A stretch of 64,000 nucleotides of DNA from Phytohabitans suffuscus (GTDB taxonomy: Bacteria; Actinomycetota; Actinomycetes; Mycobacteriales; Micromonosporaceae): NCBI RefSeq assembly GCF_011764565.1, contig NZ_AP022871.1:3596320-3660319 (forward strand), given 5' to 3'. Below, piece after piece: positions 9,234 to 17,010 of the stretch. Position 1 is the first letter of the stretch, and every line of letters starts with the position of its first letter. The position numbers and the translations under genes are program-made. The notes below the pieces were generated by a model. That model had not been told where the DNA came from, made no database searches, and saw nothing but the letters and a program-made list of their open reading frames with translations.

Positions 9234-10595
9234 ATGGGGCGGCCAGAGCGCGGTCTCGATACGGTCGACGGGCCCGTGGAGCGTTTCGTGGGCGAGCTTC
9301 GTGACCTGCGCAGGAGCGCCGGTAACCCGAGCTACCGAGAGCTGGCCAGGCGGGCACACTACGCCCCGACGACGTTCTCCTCGGCGGTGTCCGGATACCG
9401 GATGCCGACGCTGGAGGTGACGCTGGCGTTCGTGACCGCGTGCGAGGGCGACGTGGTCCGGTGGGAGGAGCTGTGGCGGCAGGCGGACAGCCAGGCCCGG
9501 ACCGCGGCCACCAGATCCAGCGAGGGGGTGGCGCGGGCGCCGTACCGCGGGCTCGGCCCCTACGAGCCGCACCACGCGGAGTGGTTCTTCGGCCGCGACC
9601 GCCTGCTCAACAGGCTGACCGCCATGCTGACCGTGCGCCGGGTGGCGGTCGTGTCCGGCGCCAGCGGCACCGGCAAGTCCTCGCTGCTGCGCGCCGGTCT
9701 GATCCCGCGCCTGAGCGCCGGGCCCGCGCGGCCGGCGTGGCTGCCCATCCTGATGACTCCCGGCCGGCACCCGGCCGGCGAGCTGGCGCGGCGGATGCGC
9801 GGGGCCGCCGCCCGCACCCCGCACGAGGTCGCGCTGGTCGTCGTCGTGGACCAGTTCGAGGAGCTGTACACCCGCGGGGTCGACGAGGCCGAGCAGGCCG
9901 AGCTTCTCGCCACGCTGCGGGCGCTCGTGCGCGAGCCGCACAGCCGGCACCGCGTGGTGGCGGGCGTGCGCGCCGAATACAGCGAGCGCACGGCCGACCT
10001 GCTGGCCTACGCGGGAAGCGCCGCGGGTCGGCTCACCGTCGAGGAGATGACCGGACCGGAGCTGCGCGAGTCGATCGTGCTTTCCGCGCGGCAGGCCGGC
10101 CTGGCCGTGGAGCGCGCGCTGGTCGCCCGCATCGCGGCCTCAGCGCCGAGCAGACCGTACGCGCTTCCGCGCATCTCGCACGCGATGCTGGAGGCCTGGC
10201 GCCGCCGCCGCGGTGTGATCATCACGCTCGGCGGATACGAGGCCGCGGGCGGGATCTCGGACGCGGTCGAGCAGACGGCCGAGAGCGTGCACACCGCACT
10301 GAGCGCGCCCGAGCGGCAGGCCCTGCGCTGGACGTTGCAGCGGCTGGCGCGGCTCGACAGCGCGGGCAACGTGTCGCTGCTCGAAGCCGTACGGACCGGC
10401 ACCAACCCCGCCGCGGCGGTCGCGGTCGGCCGCATGGCGTCGGCGGGCCTGCTCACGACGACGCCGGACTCCGTGGCGATCCCGCACGCGGCACTCGTGA
10501 CCGCCTGGCCGCGGCTGCGGGCCTGGCTGCGCGAAGAGCCGGCCAGCCAGCCGCGTATCGCGCACTTGTCGAGTTCGTATCGATCCGCCTCCTAG
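9234..10595 (+). CDS. HTH-nSTAND1 NTPase without the usual C-terminal sensor
   Basis: A 453-residue protein with an N-terminal Xre-like helix-turn-helix (about 15-75, NPSYRELARRAHYAPTTFSSAVSG) joined to a novel STAND NTPase type 1 domain. That domain begins PYRGLGPYEPHHAEWFFGR and has Walker A GASGTGKSS and Walker B VVVVDQFEEL. Relatives usually continue into a long WD40 or other repeat sensor after a PHAALVTAWPRLRAWL-like segment. Here the protein stops about 20 residues after that point, and only about 100 bp remain before moaC, so no sensor can follow in any frame. ATG at 9234 follows GGGAGG at 9220-9225. It may be a remnant, or may receive its signal from a partner such as the upstream SARP-STAND protein. 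Confidence 0.85.
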   Translation: MGRPERGLDTVDGPVERFVGELRDLRRSAGNPSYRELARRAHYAPTTFSSAVSGYRMPTLEVTLAFVTACEGDVVRWEELWRQADSQARTAATRSSEGVARAPYRGLGPYEPHHAEWFFGRDRLLNRLTAMLTVRRVAVVSGASGTGKSSLLRAGLIPRLSAGPARPAWLPILMTPGRHPAGELARRMRGAAARTPHEVALVVVVDQFEELYTRGVDEAEQAELLATLRALVREPHSRHRVVAGVRAEYSERTADLLAYAGSAAGRLTVEEMTGPELRESIVLSARQAGLAVERALVARIAASAPSRPYALPRISHAMLEAWRRRRGVIITLGGYEAAGGISDAVEQTAESVHTALSAPERQALRWTLQRLARLDSAGNVSLLEAVRTGTNPAAAVAVGRMASAGLLTTTPDSVAIPHAALVTAWPRLRAWLREEPASQPRIAHLSSSYRSAS

Positions 10596-10615
10596 CGTCG
10601 TTCCGCCACAGGGGA

Positions 10616-10683
10616 GGTGCCGCTCGGGGGCGGCACCCCACCCCGGGGAAGGGGCGATACGGGGGCGCCCCTCCCCGGGGTGG
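10616..10683. terminator. Two tandem stem-loops between the nSTAND1 gene and moaC
   Basis: First stem: GGTGCCG (10616-10622) pairs with CGGCACC (10631-10637). Second stem: 10638-10656 pairs with 10666-10683, an 18-bp arm with one bulged A and a 9-base loop. There is no T-tract, as is usual for high-GC terminators. The second stem ends five bases before the moaC promoter box, so it probably ends transcription from the regulatory genes and insulates the cofactor operon. Confidence 0.7.
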
Positions 10684-10687
10684 CGCA

Positions 10688-10699
10688 TAAGCTCGCCTG
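10688..10699 (+). promoter_or_regulatory. Leaderless-type -10 box of moaC
   Basis: TAAGCT at 10688-10693, then 6 bases (cgcctg) before the GTG at 10700. There is no Shine-Dalgarno sequence in the gap. The 17 bases ending in GTGA match those before moeA at 16 positions. Confidence 0.7.
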
Positions 10700-11263
10700 G
10701 TGACGGATTCCGCCCATCTGACCCACGTAGACTCCGCCGGTGCCGCCCGCATGGTCGACGTGTCGGCCAAGTCGGTCTCGGTGCGCCGCGCGGTCGCCGC
10801 GGGGCGCCTGCGCACCACCGCCGAGGTCATCGACCTGCTCCGCCGCGACGGCCTGCCCAAGGGTGACGCGCTCGCCGTGGCCCGGGTCGCCGGGATCATG
10901 GGCGCCAAGCGCACGCCCGACATCATCCCGCTCTGCCACCCGATCGCCCTGCACGGCGTCACGGTCGACTTCACGCTCGGCGACGAGACGGTAGAAATCG
11001 AGGCGAGTGCCAAGACGGCCGACCGCACGGGCGTGGAGATGGAAGCCCTGACCGCCGTGGCCGCCGCCGGGCTCGCCCTTGTCGACATGGTCAAGGCCGT
11101 CGACCCGGCCGCTTCCATCGAGGGGGTACGGGTGCTGCGCAAGGAGGGCGGGAAGACCGGCGACTGGATCCGCCCCGAGGAAGGCAACGTCCCGGACGGA
11201 CGGCGCCAGCCTTCGGGGCGCGGAGCGAGCGCGGACAAGCAGAACGCCGAGGATCGGGCTTGA
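10700..11263 (+). CDS. moaC: Cyclic pyranopterin monophosphate synthase MoaC
   Basis: Second enzyme of molybdenum cofactor synthesis: it converts the MoaA product (3',8-cyclo-GTP) to cyclic pyranopterin monophosphate. The 187-residue protein shows the family motifs MVDVSAKSVSVRRAVA, KRTPDIIPLCHPIAL and AKTADRTGVEMEALTA, with the catalytic lysine segment DMVKAVD. The last 25 residues (PDGRRQPSGRGASADKQNAEDRA) are a polar extension beyond the usual MoaC length. GTG at 10700 is set by a leaderless-type box. The stop overlaps the next start as TTGA (11260-11263), so mog is translationally coupled. The identification is certain. Confidence 0.97.
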   Translation: MTDSAHLTHVDSAGAARMVDVSAKSVSVRRAVAAGRLRTTAEVIDLLRRDGLPKGDALAVARVAGIMGAKRTPDIIPLCHPIALHGVTVDFTLGDETVEIEASAKTADRTGVEMEALTAVAAAGLALVDMVKAVDPAASIEGVRVLRKEGGKTGDWIRPEEGNVPDGRRQPSGRGASADKQNAEDRA

Positions 11264-11748
11264 TCCGGGCGCGCGTGGTCGTCGCCTCCAACCGGGCGGC
11301 CGCCGGCGTGTACGCGGACACGAGCGGTCCCCTGCTCGTCGAGGGCCTGCGCGGGCTCGGCTGCGAGGTCGGCGAGCCGGTGGTGGTGCCGGACGGCGAG
11401 CCGGTCGCCGCGGAGCTGCGGCGTGCGGTGGCCGAAGGGCTCGACATCGTGCTGACCAGCGGCGGCACCGGCATCACGCCGACCGACCGCACCCCCGACG
11501 TGACCCGCGAGCTGCTCGACTACGAGGTGCCGGGCATCGCCGAGGCGATCCGGGCGTACGGCCGGGACAAGGTGCCCACCGCCGCGCTCTCCCGCGGGCT
11601 GGCCGGGGTCGCCGGCCGTACCCTCGTGGTCAACCTGCCGGGCTCGAAGGGCGGGGCGCGCGACGGCCTCGCCGTGCTCGGACCGTTGCTGGCGCACGCC
11701 GTCGATCAGCTCCGCGGCGGCGACCACCCCGGCCAGACGCAGGGATAG
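11260..11748 (+). CDS. mog: Molybdopterin adenylyltransferase-type protein (MoaB/Mog)
   Basis: A 162-residue MoCF-domain protein that adenylylates molybdopterin before molybdenum insertion. It carries LTSGGTGITPTDRTPDV (the nucleotide- and pterin-binding GGTG motif) and VNLPGSKGGARDG. The start is an unusual TTG overlapping the moaC stop (TTGA); no in-frame ATG or GTG lies near the conserved start MIRARVVVASNRAA. The stop codon TAG at 11746-11748 is also the first three bases of the moeA promoter box. Naming as MoaB or Mog is a matter of convention in actinobacteria; the reaction is inferred from the family. Confidence 0.92.
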   Translation: MIRARVVVASNRAAAGVYADTSGPLLVEGLRGLGCEVGEPVVVPDGEPVAAELRRAVAEGLDIVLTSGGTGITPTDRTPDVTRELLDYEVPGIAEAIRAYGRDKVPTAALSRGLAGVAGRTLVVNLPGSKGGARDGLAVLGPLLAHAVDQLRGGDHPGQTQG

Positions 11749-11757
11749 GCTCGCCTG
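11746..11757 (+). promoter_or_regulatory. Leaderless-type -10 box of moeA
   Basis: TAGGCT at 11746-11751 followed by cgcctg and the GTG at 11758. The TAG is the mog stop codon. This gives moeA its own start of transcription inside the cluster. Confidence 0.7.
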
Positions 11758-12977
11758 GTGAGCACGCAGACAGCGCCGGTCCCGTGGGTCGAGGCGCGGT
11801 CCCTGGTCTACGCGGCCGGCCTGGCCGACGCCCAGCCGGCGGTGCGGGTGCCGCTGGCCGAGGCCGACGGACACACGCTGGCCGAGCCGCTGACCACGCT
11901 GACCGACCTGCCCGCGTTTCCGACCTCCAGTGTAGACGGTTGGGCGGTGCGCGGACCGGGGCCCTGGCGGGTGGTCGGGCGGGTGCTCGCCGGCAGCAGC
12001 CCGGCGCCCCTCGACCAGGACGGCACCACGGTCGAGATCGCCACCGGCGCGATGCTGCCCGAGGGCGCCACGGCGGTGCTCCGGGTCGAAGAGTCGGCGC
12101 ACACGCCCGACGGCCACGTGACCGGTACGCCCAGGGCGCAGCCCGAGTGGCGGGTGCCCGGCGACGAGGCGCACCGGGGCGAGGTGCTGCTGCCCGCCGG
12201 CGCCGCGGTCAACCCCGGCGTGATCGGCCTGGCCGCCTCGTGCGGCTACGACACGCTGCCGGTCCGCCGGCCGCCGCGCGCCGCCCTGCTGGTCTTCGGC
12301 GACGAGCTGCTCACCACCGGCCTGCCGGGCGCCGGCCGGGTGCGCGACGCGCTGGGCGCGCCGGTGCCGGCCTGGCTCCGGCGGTACGGCGCCGAGCCGG
12401 GTCTCTTCGTCGGCCCGGTCGAAGACACGCTCCCCGCCCACGTGGCCGCGATCCGCAAGGCGCTCGACAGCGCCGAGCTCGTCTGCACGACCGGCGGCAC
12501 CATGCGCGGCCCGGTCGACCACCTGCACCCGGCGTTGCGTGAGCTCGGCGGGGAGTACGTGGTCAACACCGTCGCCGTCCGCCCCGGCTTCCCGATGCTG
12601 CTGGCCAGGGTGCCGGGGCCGGACGGGCGGGCCCGCTTCCTCGCCGGCCTCCCGGGCAACCCCCAGTCCGCGATCGTCGCGCTGGTCTCGCTCGTCGCGC
12701 CGCTGATCGCCGGCCTGCACGGCCGGCCCGAGCCGGTGCTGCCCACGATCACGCTGGCCGAGGCGGTGCCGGGCCGGGGCGTATACACGCATCTGGCGCT
12801 CGTCCGCGTCGACCCGGTCGACCACGTCGCGCACCCGGTGCGGCACGTCGGCTCCGCGATGCTGCGGGGGCTCGCACAGGCCGACGGGTTCGCGGTGATC
12901 GAGCCGGGCACGACCGGCGAGCCGGGCGCGGTCGTACCGTTCGCGCCGCTCCCCTGTTCCAGGGCGAGCGGCCATGA
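11758..12977 (+). CDS. moeA: Molybdopterin molybdenumtransferase MoeA, reading frame broken near its 3' end
   Basis: MoeA inserts molybdate into adenylylated molybdopterin. Recognisable are the N-terminal segment AFPTSSVDGWAVRG, the MoCF domain with LLVFGDELLTTG and VCTTGGTMRGPVDHL, PGFPMLLAR and LAGLPGNPQSAIVAL. As given, the frame runs on to 13167, adding about 65 Arg-rich residues that are only a shadow of moaE. Adding one C to the CCCC at 12951-12954 gives PLFQGERP and a TGA at 12975-12977 that overlaps the moaE ATG as ATGA. I take that as the true end (about 406 residues). The TTGG in TTGGTMRGP replaces the more common TSGG. The identification is certain and the frame break very probable. 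Confidence 0.93.
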
Positions 12978-13399
12978 GCGGCGCCGTCGTGCTGCTCGCG
13001 GTCACCGACCAGCCGCTCGACCTGGCCGCGCACGAGGCGGCGGTCGCCGAGCGGCGGGCCGGTGCGGTGGTGTCGTTCCAGGGCGTGGTGCGCGACCACG
13101 ACCACGGTCGTGGTGTGACGAAGCTGGAGTACGAGGGTCACCCCAGCGCCGAGGCGGTGCTGCGTGAGGTGGCCGCCGAGATCGCCGCCGACCCGGAGGT
13201 GTACGCGGTGGCCGTGTCGCACCGCGTCGGCCCGCTTGAGATCGGTGACGCCGCGCTGGTGGCCGCCGTGAGCACGGCGCACCGGGCCGCCGCGTTCGCC
13301 GCCTGTGCCCGCCTCGTCGACGAGGTGAAGGCGCGGCTGCCGATCTGGAAGCACCAGATTTTCGCCGACGGCACCGACGAGTGGGTCAACTGCCCCTGA
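12974..13399 (+). CDS. moaE: Molybdopterin synthase catalytic subunit MoaE
   Basis: The large subunit of molybdopterin synthase, which transfers sulfur from the MoaD thiocarboxylate to cyclic pyranopterin monophosphate. The 141-residue protein has GAVVSFQGVVRDHDHGR, LEYEGHPSAEAVLREVA, VAVSHRVGPLEIGDAAL and the active-site segment VDEVKARLPIWKHQ with the conserved lysines. Its partner moaD lies 9 kb away beside moaA. ATG at 12974 would overlap the corrected moeA stop by 4 bp. Its 3' end overlaps the convergent glycosyltransferase gene by 14 bp. Confidence 0.96.
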   Translation: MSGAVVLLAVTDQPLDLAAHEAAVAERRAGAVVSFQGVVRDHDHGRGVTKLEYEGHPSAEAVLREVAAEIAADPEVYAVAVSHRVGPLEIGDAALVAAVSTAHRAAAFAACARLVDEVKARLPIWKHQIFADGTDEWVNCP

Positions 13400-14927
13400 G
13401 CGCGTCGTCCGCCTGGCGCGGCTCGTCCGGTCGGCGCGGCGGCTCGTCCGGCCGGCGGATCGTGCGGCGAGCCACCTCGTGCGGGCGGCGGGGCCGCAGC
13501 ACGGTGTTTCCCACCGCGTACGCCGGGCCGTAGAACGCGGGCTCGGCGCCGGGCCGCCACGGCAGCGCGGCCACCAGCACGATGATCGCCAGCGCGAGGG
13601 AGTTTTCCATCAGCGCGCCCCACAGGCCGTCCGCGTAGTGCGAGACCTGCGGTAGGCGGTGCTCGTACGGCCAGATCGGCGAGCGCACGAAGAGCAGGAA
13701 GAGCGCCACGGCGGCGAGCGCGTGTCGCATGCCGGTGAGCGCCGGGAACCAGATCGGCGTGCGGAGCCCGGTGAGCGCGGCGAACCCGGAGGTGACCGGG
13801 CCGGGACGCCGGATCGGCCCTCGGCTGGCGTCGCGCCTGCGCAGGGTGGCGTCGAACAGGACGATCATCGCCGGGATCACGTAGAGCAGGTGGTGCGACC
13901 AGGAGATCGGGCTGATCACGTTGGTCGTGAGGCCCACCAGCGTGAACGCGGTCAGCTCGTCGCCGTCGTCGTGCGCGTGCGCGGCCCGGGAGAGCCCGAC
14001 CGCGAGCAGCAGCAGCGAGAAGGTCAGCCACAGCAGGGTGGGCGCGGTCACCGAGTCGTACATCCGGGCGAGCACGCCGGCCAGCGACTGGTTGGGCGTC
14101 ATGTCGGCTTCGCCCACGCGCTCGGTCTGCCAGAGCACGCTGGTCCAGTACGTCATCGACTCGCGCCCGGCCACCGCGAAGGTCGCCACGGTCACGCCGA
14201 TCGCGGTGGCGATCGCGGTGAAGGCGACCCGCCACTGGCGCGTGATCATCAGGTAGACGATGAACAGCGCGGGCGTCAGCTTGATCGAGGTGGCCAGGCC
14301 GATGCCGGCACCTGCCCACGCACCGCTGGCGAAGAAGCGGGTGAGCTGGCCGCGTCCATTGAGGAGCGGGTTGCCCCGGCCGCGGGAGCGCCATCGCAGC
14401 GCCACGAGGTCGGCGAAGATCAGCGCGAAGAGCAGCAGGTTGACCTGGCCGTAGCCGAGCGTCTCGCGGACCGGCTCGGTCGCGGTGAACAGCGCGGTGG
14501 CCACACCCACGACGAACCAGAGGGACCAGCCGTACCGCCGGGTGATCGGGCTGAGCAGCGCCGCCAGCACCACGGCGAGCGCGGCGAGGCTGGCGATGAT
14601 GTTGATGATGCCGGCCGCCTTCACCGGGAGCGGTGCCATCGGCAGCATCGCCAGGCCGGCGAAGGGTGGGTAGGTGTAACCGAGTGTCGTGTCTGGATGG
14701 ACGTACTGGTAGAGCTCGTTACCGCCCGCCCACCAGACCACCGCGCCGTGGTAGATCTTCATGTCGAAGAAGTCGTACGGCCGCCCATACGCCTCGATGG
14801 CGCGCCACGTGGCGTAGAAGGCCCCGGCCACGATGCCGATCCGTACGACCGTCAACAGGTCGATACCACTGAGCACACGGCGGACTGGGGCGAGGCGGCC
14901 CATCCGTCTCCCGACGGTCGCCGGCAT
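13386..14927 (-). CDS. GT87-family polyprenol-phosphate mannosyltransferase-like membrane protein
   Basis: A protein of about 513 residues with ten or more hydrophobic segments. It matches the GT87 group (PimE and Rv2181 type alpha-mannosyltransferases that build phosphatidylinositol mannosides and lipoglycans from polyprenyl-phosphomannose outside the membrane). Signature parts are YHGAVVWWAGGNELYQY with the acidic DMKIYH just before it, GYTYPPFAGL, GYGQVNLLLF, SIKLTPALFIVYL, NQSLAGVLARM and NVISPISWSHHLLYVIPAM. The Arg/Pro-rich cytoplasmic tail is poorly conserved. ATG at 14927 gives a usual N-terminus; ATG at 14903 behind GGGAGA is an alternative, and the frame is open upstream to 15041. 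It is convergent with moaE. Substrates are inferred from the family only. Confidence 0.85.
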   Translation of the reverse strand: MPATVGRRMGRLAPVRRVLSGIDLLTVVRIGIVAGAFYATWRAIEAYGRPYDFFDMKIYHGAVVWWAGGNELYQYVHPDTTLGYTYPPFAGLAMLPMAPLPVKAAGIINIIASLAALAVVLAALLSPITRRYGWSLWFVVGVATALFTATEPVRETLGYGQVNLLLFALIFADLVALRWRSRGRGNPLLNGRGQLTRFFASGAWAGAGIGLATSIKLTPALFIVYLMITRQWRVAFTAIATAIGVTVATFAVAGRESMTYWTSVLWQTERVGEADMTPNQSLAGVLARMYDSVTAPTLLWLTFSLLLLAVGLSRAAHAHDDGDELTAFTLVGLTTNVISPISWSHHLLYVIPAMIVLFDATLRRRDASRGPIRRPGPVTSGFAALTGLRTPIWFPALTGMRHALAAVALFLLFVRSPIWPYEHRLPQVSHYADGLWGALMENSLALAIIVLVAALPWRPGAEPAFYGPAYAVGNTVLRPRRPHEVARRTIRRPDEPPRRPDEPRQADDALRGS

Positions 14928-15101
14928 GGCGTGGCCACCCCCGTACCGATCTAGTACTTCCCACCCAGGTCCGCCTAGAAGCCTAGAACGGCCTGTCACT
15001 CCAGTACCTCCTGCGTTACCCGACCGTGTCCGATCCCACACTGGTTCGCGACATTTCCAACGGGTTAACGTACGGTGAGTAGTTCAGGTGATTCGGGTGG
15101 G

Positions 15102-15646
15102 TTATCCCGGCAGGCGCCGGCCCACCGCCGCCGACTTCATGGCGATGCGAGCGTCGCGCCGAGCGGCCCGGATGCCACGCCGTATCGAACGACGCCGATC
15201 CTTTGTGAAGTGCTCCGTACGGTACCGCAGGCTCGGTCGCCCCTCGGTGTCAGCGGCCGCCAGCAGCAGCCCGCCGAGCATGCTCATGTTCTTCAGGAAA
15301 TGGAGCCGCTGGGTCCGCCGCTCCGCCGGATCCTCGTGCTCCCAGAACGCGTGACCGGCCAGCGTGGTCGGCACGAGCGTCCCGGCCAGCAGCGCCGCGG
15401 CGCCGCGGCTGCCCGCCCGGAGGCCAGCAGCAGGCCGGCCAGCGCCTGGACGGCACCGTTGACCCGGACCAGGGTGCGCGCGTCGGTCGGCAGCTGGACG
15501 GGCGCCTTCTCCAGCAGTGGCGCGACCCGGTCCGTGACCCGCTTGGCTCGGATCGCGAGCGGGTCCGGGTTGACCAGCGCCTGCGCGCCATTTGCCACGA
15601 AGATGGCGCTGAGCATGGCGCGCGCCGCGGTCCGAACGGGTCTCAT
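15102..15646 (-). CDS. DoxX-like membrane protein, frame-broken
   Basis: The 5' part (MRPVRTAARAMLSAIFVANGAQALVNP) and the 3' part (PTTLAGHAFWEHEDPAERRTQRLHFLKNMSMLGGLLLAAAD) are the two halves of a DoxX family protein but lie in different frames. The shift falls in the run of CG repeats around 15391-15410 and needs one added base. Four hydrophobic segments are expected. The family includes thiosulfate:quinone oxidoreductase subunits and redox-linked membrane proteins; the role here is unknown. A basic tail follows the last helix. The start ATG at 15646 lies 29 bp downstream of the AAA ATPase gene, so the two are probably cotranscribed. A real pseudogene is possible, but the same error type recurs across the window. 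Confidence 0.8.
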
Positions 15647-15675
15647 GCGCCCTTCATACCCGCTCGGGGTGCTGC

Positions 15676-16881
15676 TTATCCCACAGTTCGGAGGTATCGG
15701 CCGAAGTGCGGCACGGTGAACGCGACCGTGCCCCGCTCGCCGGAGTAGATGAGACCCTTCTTGATGAGCGCGTCGCGGGCCGGCGAGAGGCTGGCCGGCT
15801 TGCGTTCGAGCTGCTTGGCGATCTCGGCGGTGGGCACCGCGGCGTCCATGTCGTCGGTGGGCTCGGACGCCGACAGCGCGGCCATCGCCCGCATGTACTC
15901 CCGCTCGGCCGGGGTCGCCCGCTCGTACCGCGACCCGAAGAACCCGACGGCCAGCTCGGCCTCGGCCTCCGGCGCGGCCACCCGCACGTCCTCCGCGGTG
16001 ACCGGCGAGCGCGGCGCGTGGTCCCAGGTGGCTTTCCCGTACGCCTGCACGAAGTACGGGTAGCCGCCGGACTTCTCGTAGAGCAGGTCGAGCGCCTTCT
16101 GCTCGTACTCGACCTCCTCGCGGGACGCCGGCGCCCCCAGCGCCTGGTCGGCGGAGAGCCGGTCGAGGCGGTCTATCCGCTGGTAGCGGAACAGTCGCTC
16201 CGAGTAGGACTTCGCTGCGGAGAGGACAGCCGGCAGGTGCGGGAGCCCGGCGCCGACCACGATCAGCGGCGCGCCGAGCTGGGACAGCTCGTGACAGGCG
16301 GCGCAGAGCGCGGAGATGTCTTCCGGCCCGAGGTCCTGCATCTCGTCGATGAACAGCGCGATGCCGGTGCCCACGTCGGTGGCCACGCTCGCCGCGTCGC
16401 TGAAGAGCTCGACGAGGTCGATCTCGATGTCGCCGGAGTCGGCCCGCCCGGCCCGCGCCGGCACGTCGATGCCCGGCTGCCACCGGTCGCGGAGCTTGGC
16501 GTTGGCCGAGTTGGCACGAAGGGCGAACGCCTTGAGCACGCCCAGGAAGTCGTCGATCCGGTCGGGCGCGCGGTGGTGCGGGGCCAGCTCGCGCACGGCC
16601 ATGTGCAGCGCCGCGCTGACCGGGCGGCGCAGCGACTGGTCGGGGCGCGCCTCGATCTTGCCGGTGCCCCACAGCCGGCCGATGGCCTGCGAGCGCAGCG
16701 TGTTGAGCAGCACGGTCTTGCCGACGCCGCGCAGCCCGGTGAGCATCAGGCTGCGCTCGGGGCGGCCGCGGGCCACCCGTTCGAGCACGACGTCGAAGAC
16801 CTGCAGCTCGCGGTCACGGCCGGCCAGCTCGGGCGGGCGCTGCCCGGCGCCGGGTGCGTAGGGGTTGCGGACCGGATCCAC
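15676..16881 (-). CDS. AAA-family ATP-binding protein with C-terminal winged-helix segment
   Basis: A 401-residue AAA ATPase of the AAA_16/archaeal-ATPase type common in actinobacteria. It has Walker A GLRGVGKTVLL, Walker B IALFIDEMQDL, sensor-like VGAGLPHLPAVL and, in the last 80 residues, a winged-helix-like part (TAEIAKQLERKPASLSPARDALIKKGLI). No partner nuclease or toxin is adjacent. GTG at 16881 is chosen because TACGGT stands 7 bases upstream; an in-frame GTG at 16890 is possible, and the frame is open to 16980. DoxX follows 29 bp downstream. The function is unknown. Confidence 0.85.
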   Translation of the reverse strand: MDPVRNPYAPGAGQRPPELAGRDRELQVFDVVLERVARGRPERSLMLTGLRGVGKTVLLNTLRSQAIGRLWGTGKIEARPDQSLRRPVSAALHMAVRELAPHHRAPDRIDDFLGVLKAFALRANSANAKLRDRWQPGIDVPARAGRADSGDIEIDLVELFSDAASVATDVGTGIALFIDEMQDLGPEDISALCAACHELSQLGAPLIVVGAGLPHLPAVLSAAKSYSERLFRYQRIDRLDRLSADQALGAPASREEVEYEQKALDLLYEKSGGYPYFVQAYGKATWDHAPRSPVTAEDVRVAAPEAEAELAVGFFGSRYERATPAEREYMRAMAALSASEPTDDMDAAVPTAEIAKQLERKPASLSPARDALIKKGLIYSGERGTVAFTVPHFGRYLRTVG

Positions 16882-16894
16882 GTATCGCACCGTA
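16882..16894 (-). promoter_or_regulatory. Leaderless-type -10 box of the AAA ATPase gene
   Basis: On the minus strand TACGGT (16894-16889) is followed by 7 bases and the GTG at 16881. This spacing is the main reason for preferring that start over the longer open frame. Confidence 0.55.
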
Positions 16895-16959
16895 TCGGCT
16901 CGTCTATGGCAGAACCTAGAAAGCCGTATAGGCGTGTCGCGAGAAGAATCGACACGAAA

Positions 16960-16995
16960 ATAGCGCCGTCTAGCGATCATGCTAGACGGCGCTAT
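16960..16995 (-). terminator. Strong intrinsic terminator after the LppU-like gene
   Basis: A perfect 15-bp stem: ATAGCGCCGTCTAGC (16960-16974) with its complement at 16981-16995 and a 6-base loop. Read on the minus strand the stem is followed by a run of four T. It begins 15 bp after the stop of the LppU-like gene and ends before the AAA gene promoter, so it separates those two transcripts. Confidence 0.85.
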
Positions 16996-17010
16996 AAGCG
17001 GCTAGGGGTT

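Noticed and set aside
12978..13167. A 65-residue extension of MoeA overlapping moaE, or programmed frameshifting at the moeA end
   Set aside because: The extension is a shadow translation of moaE. Fifteen similar breaks at G/C runs elsewhere make a sequence error far more likely than recoding.
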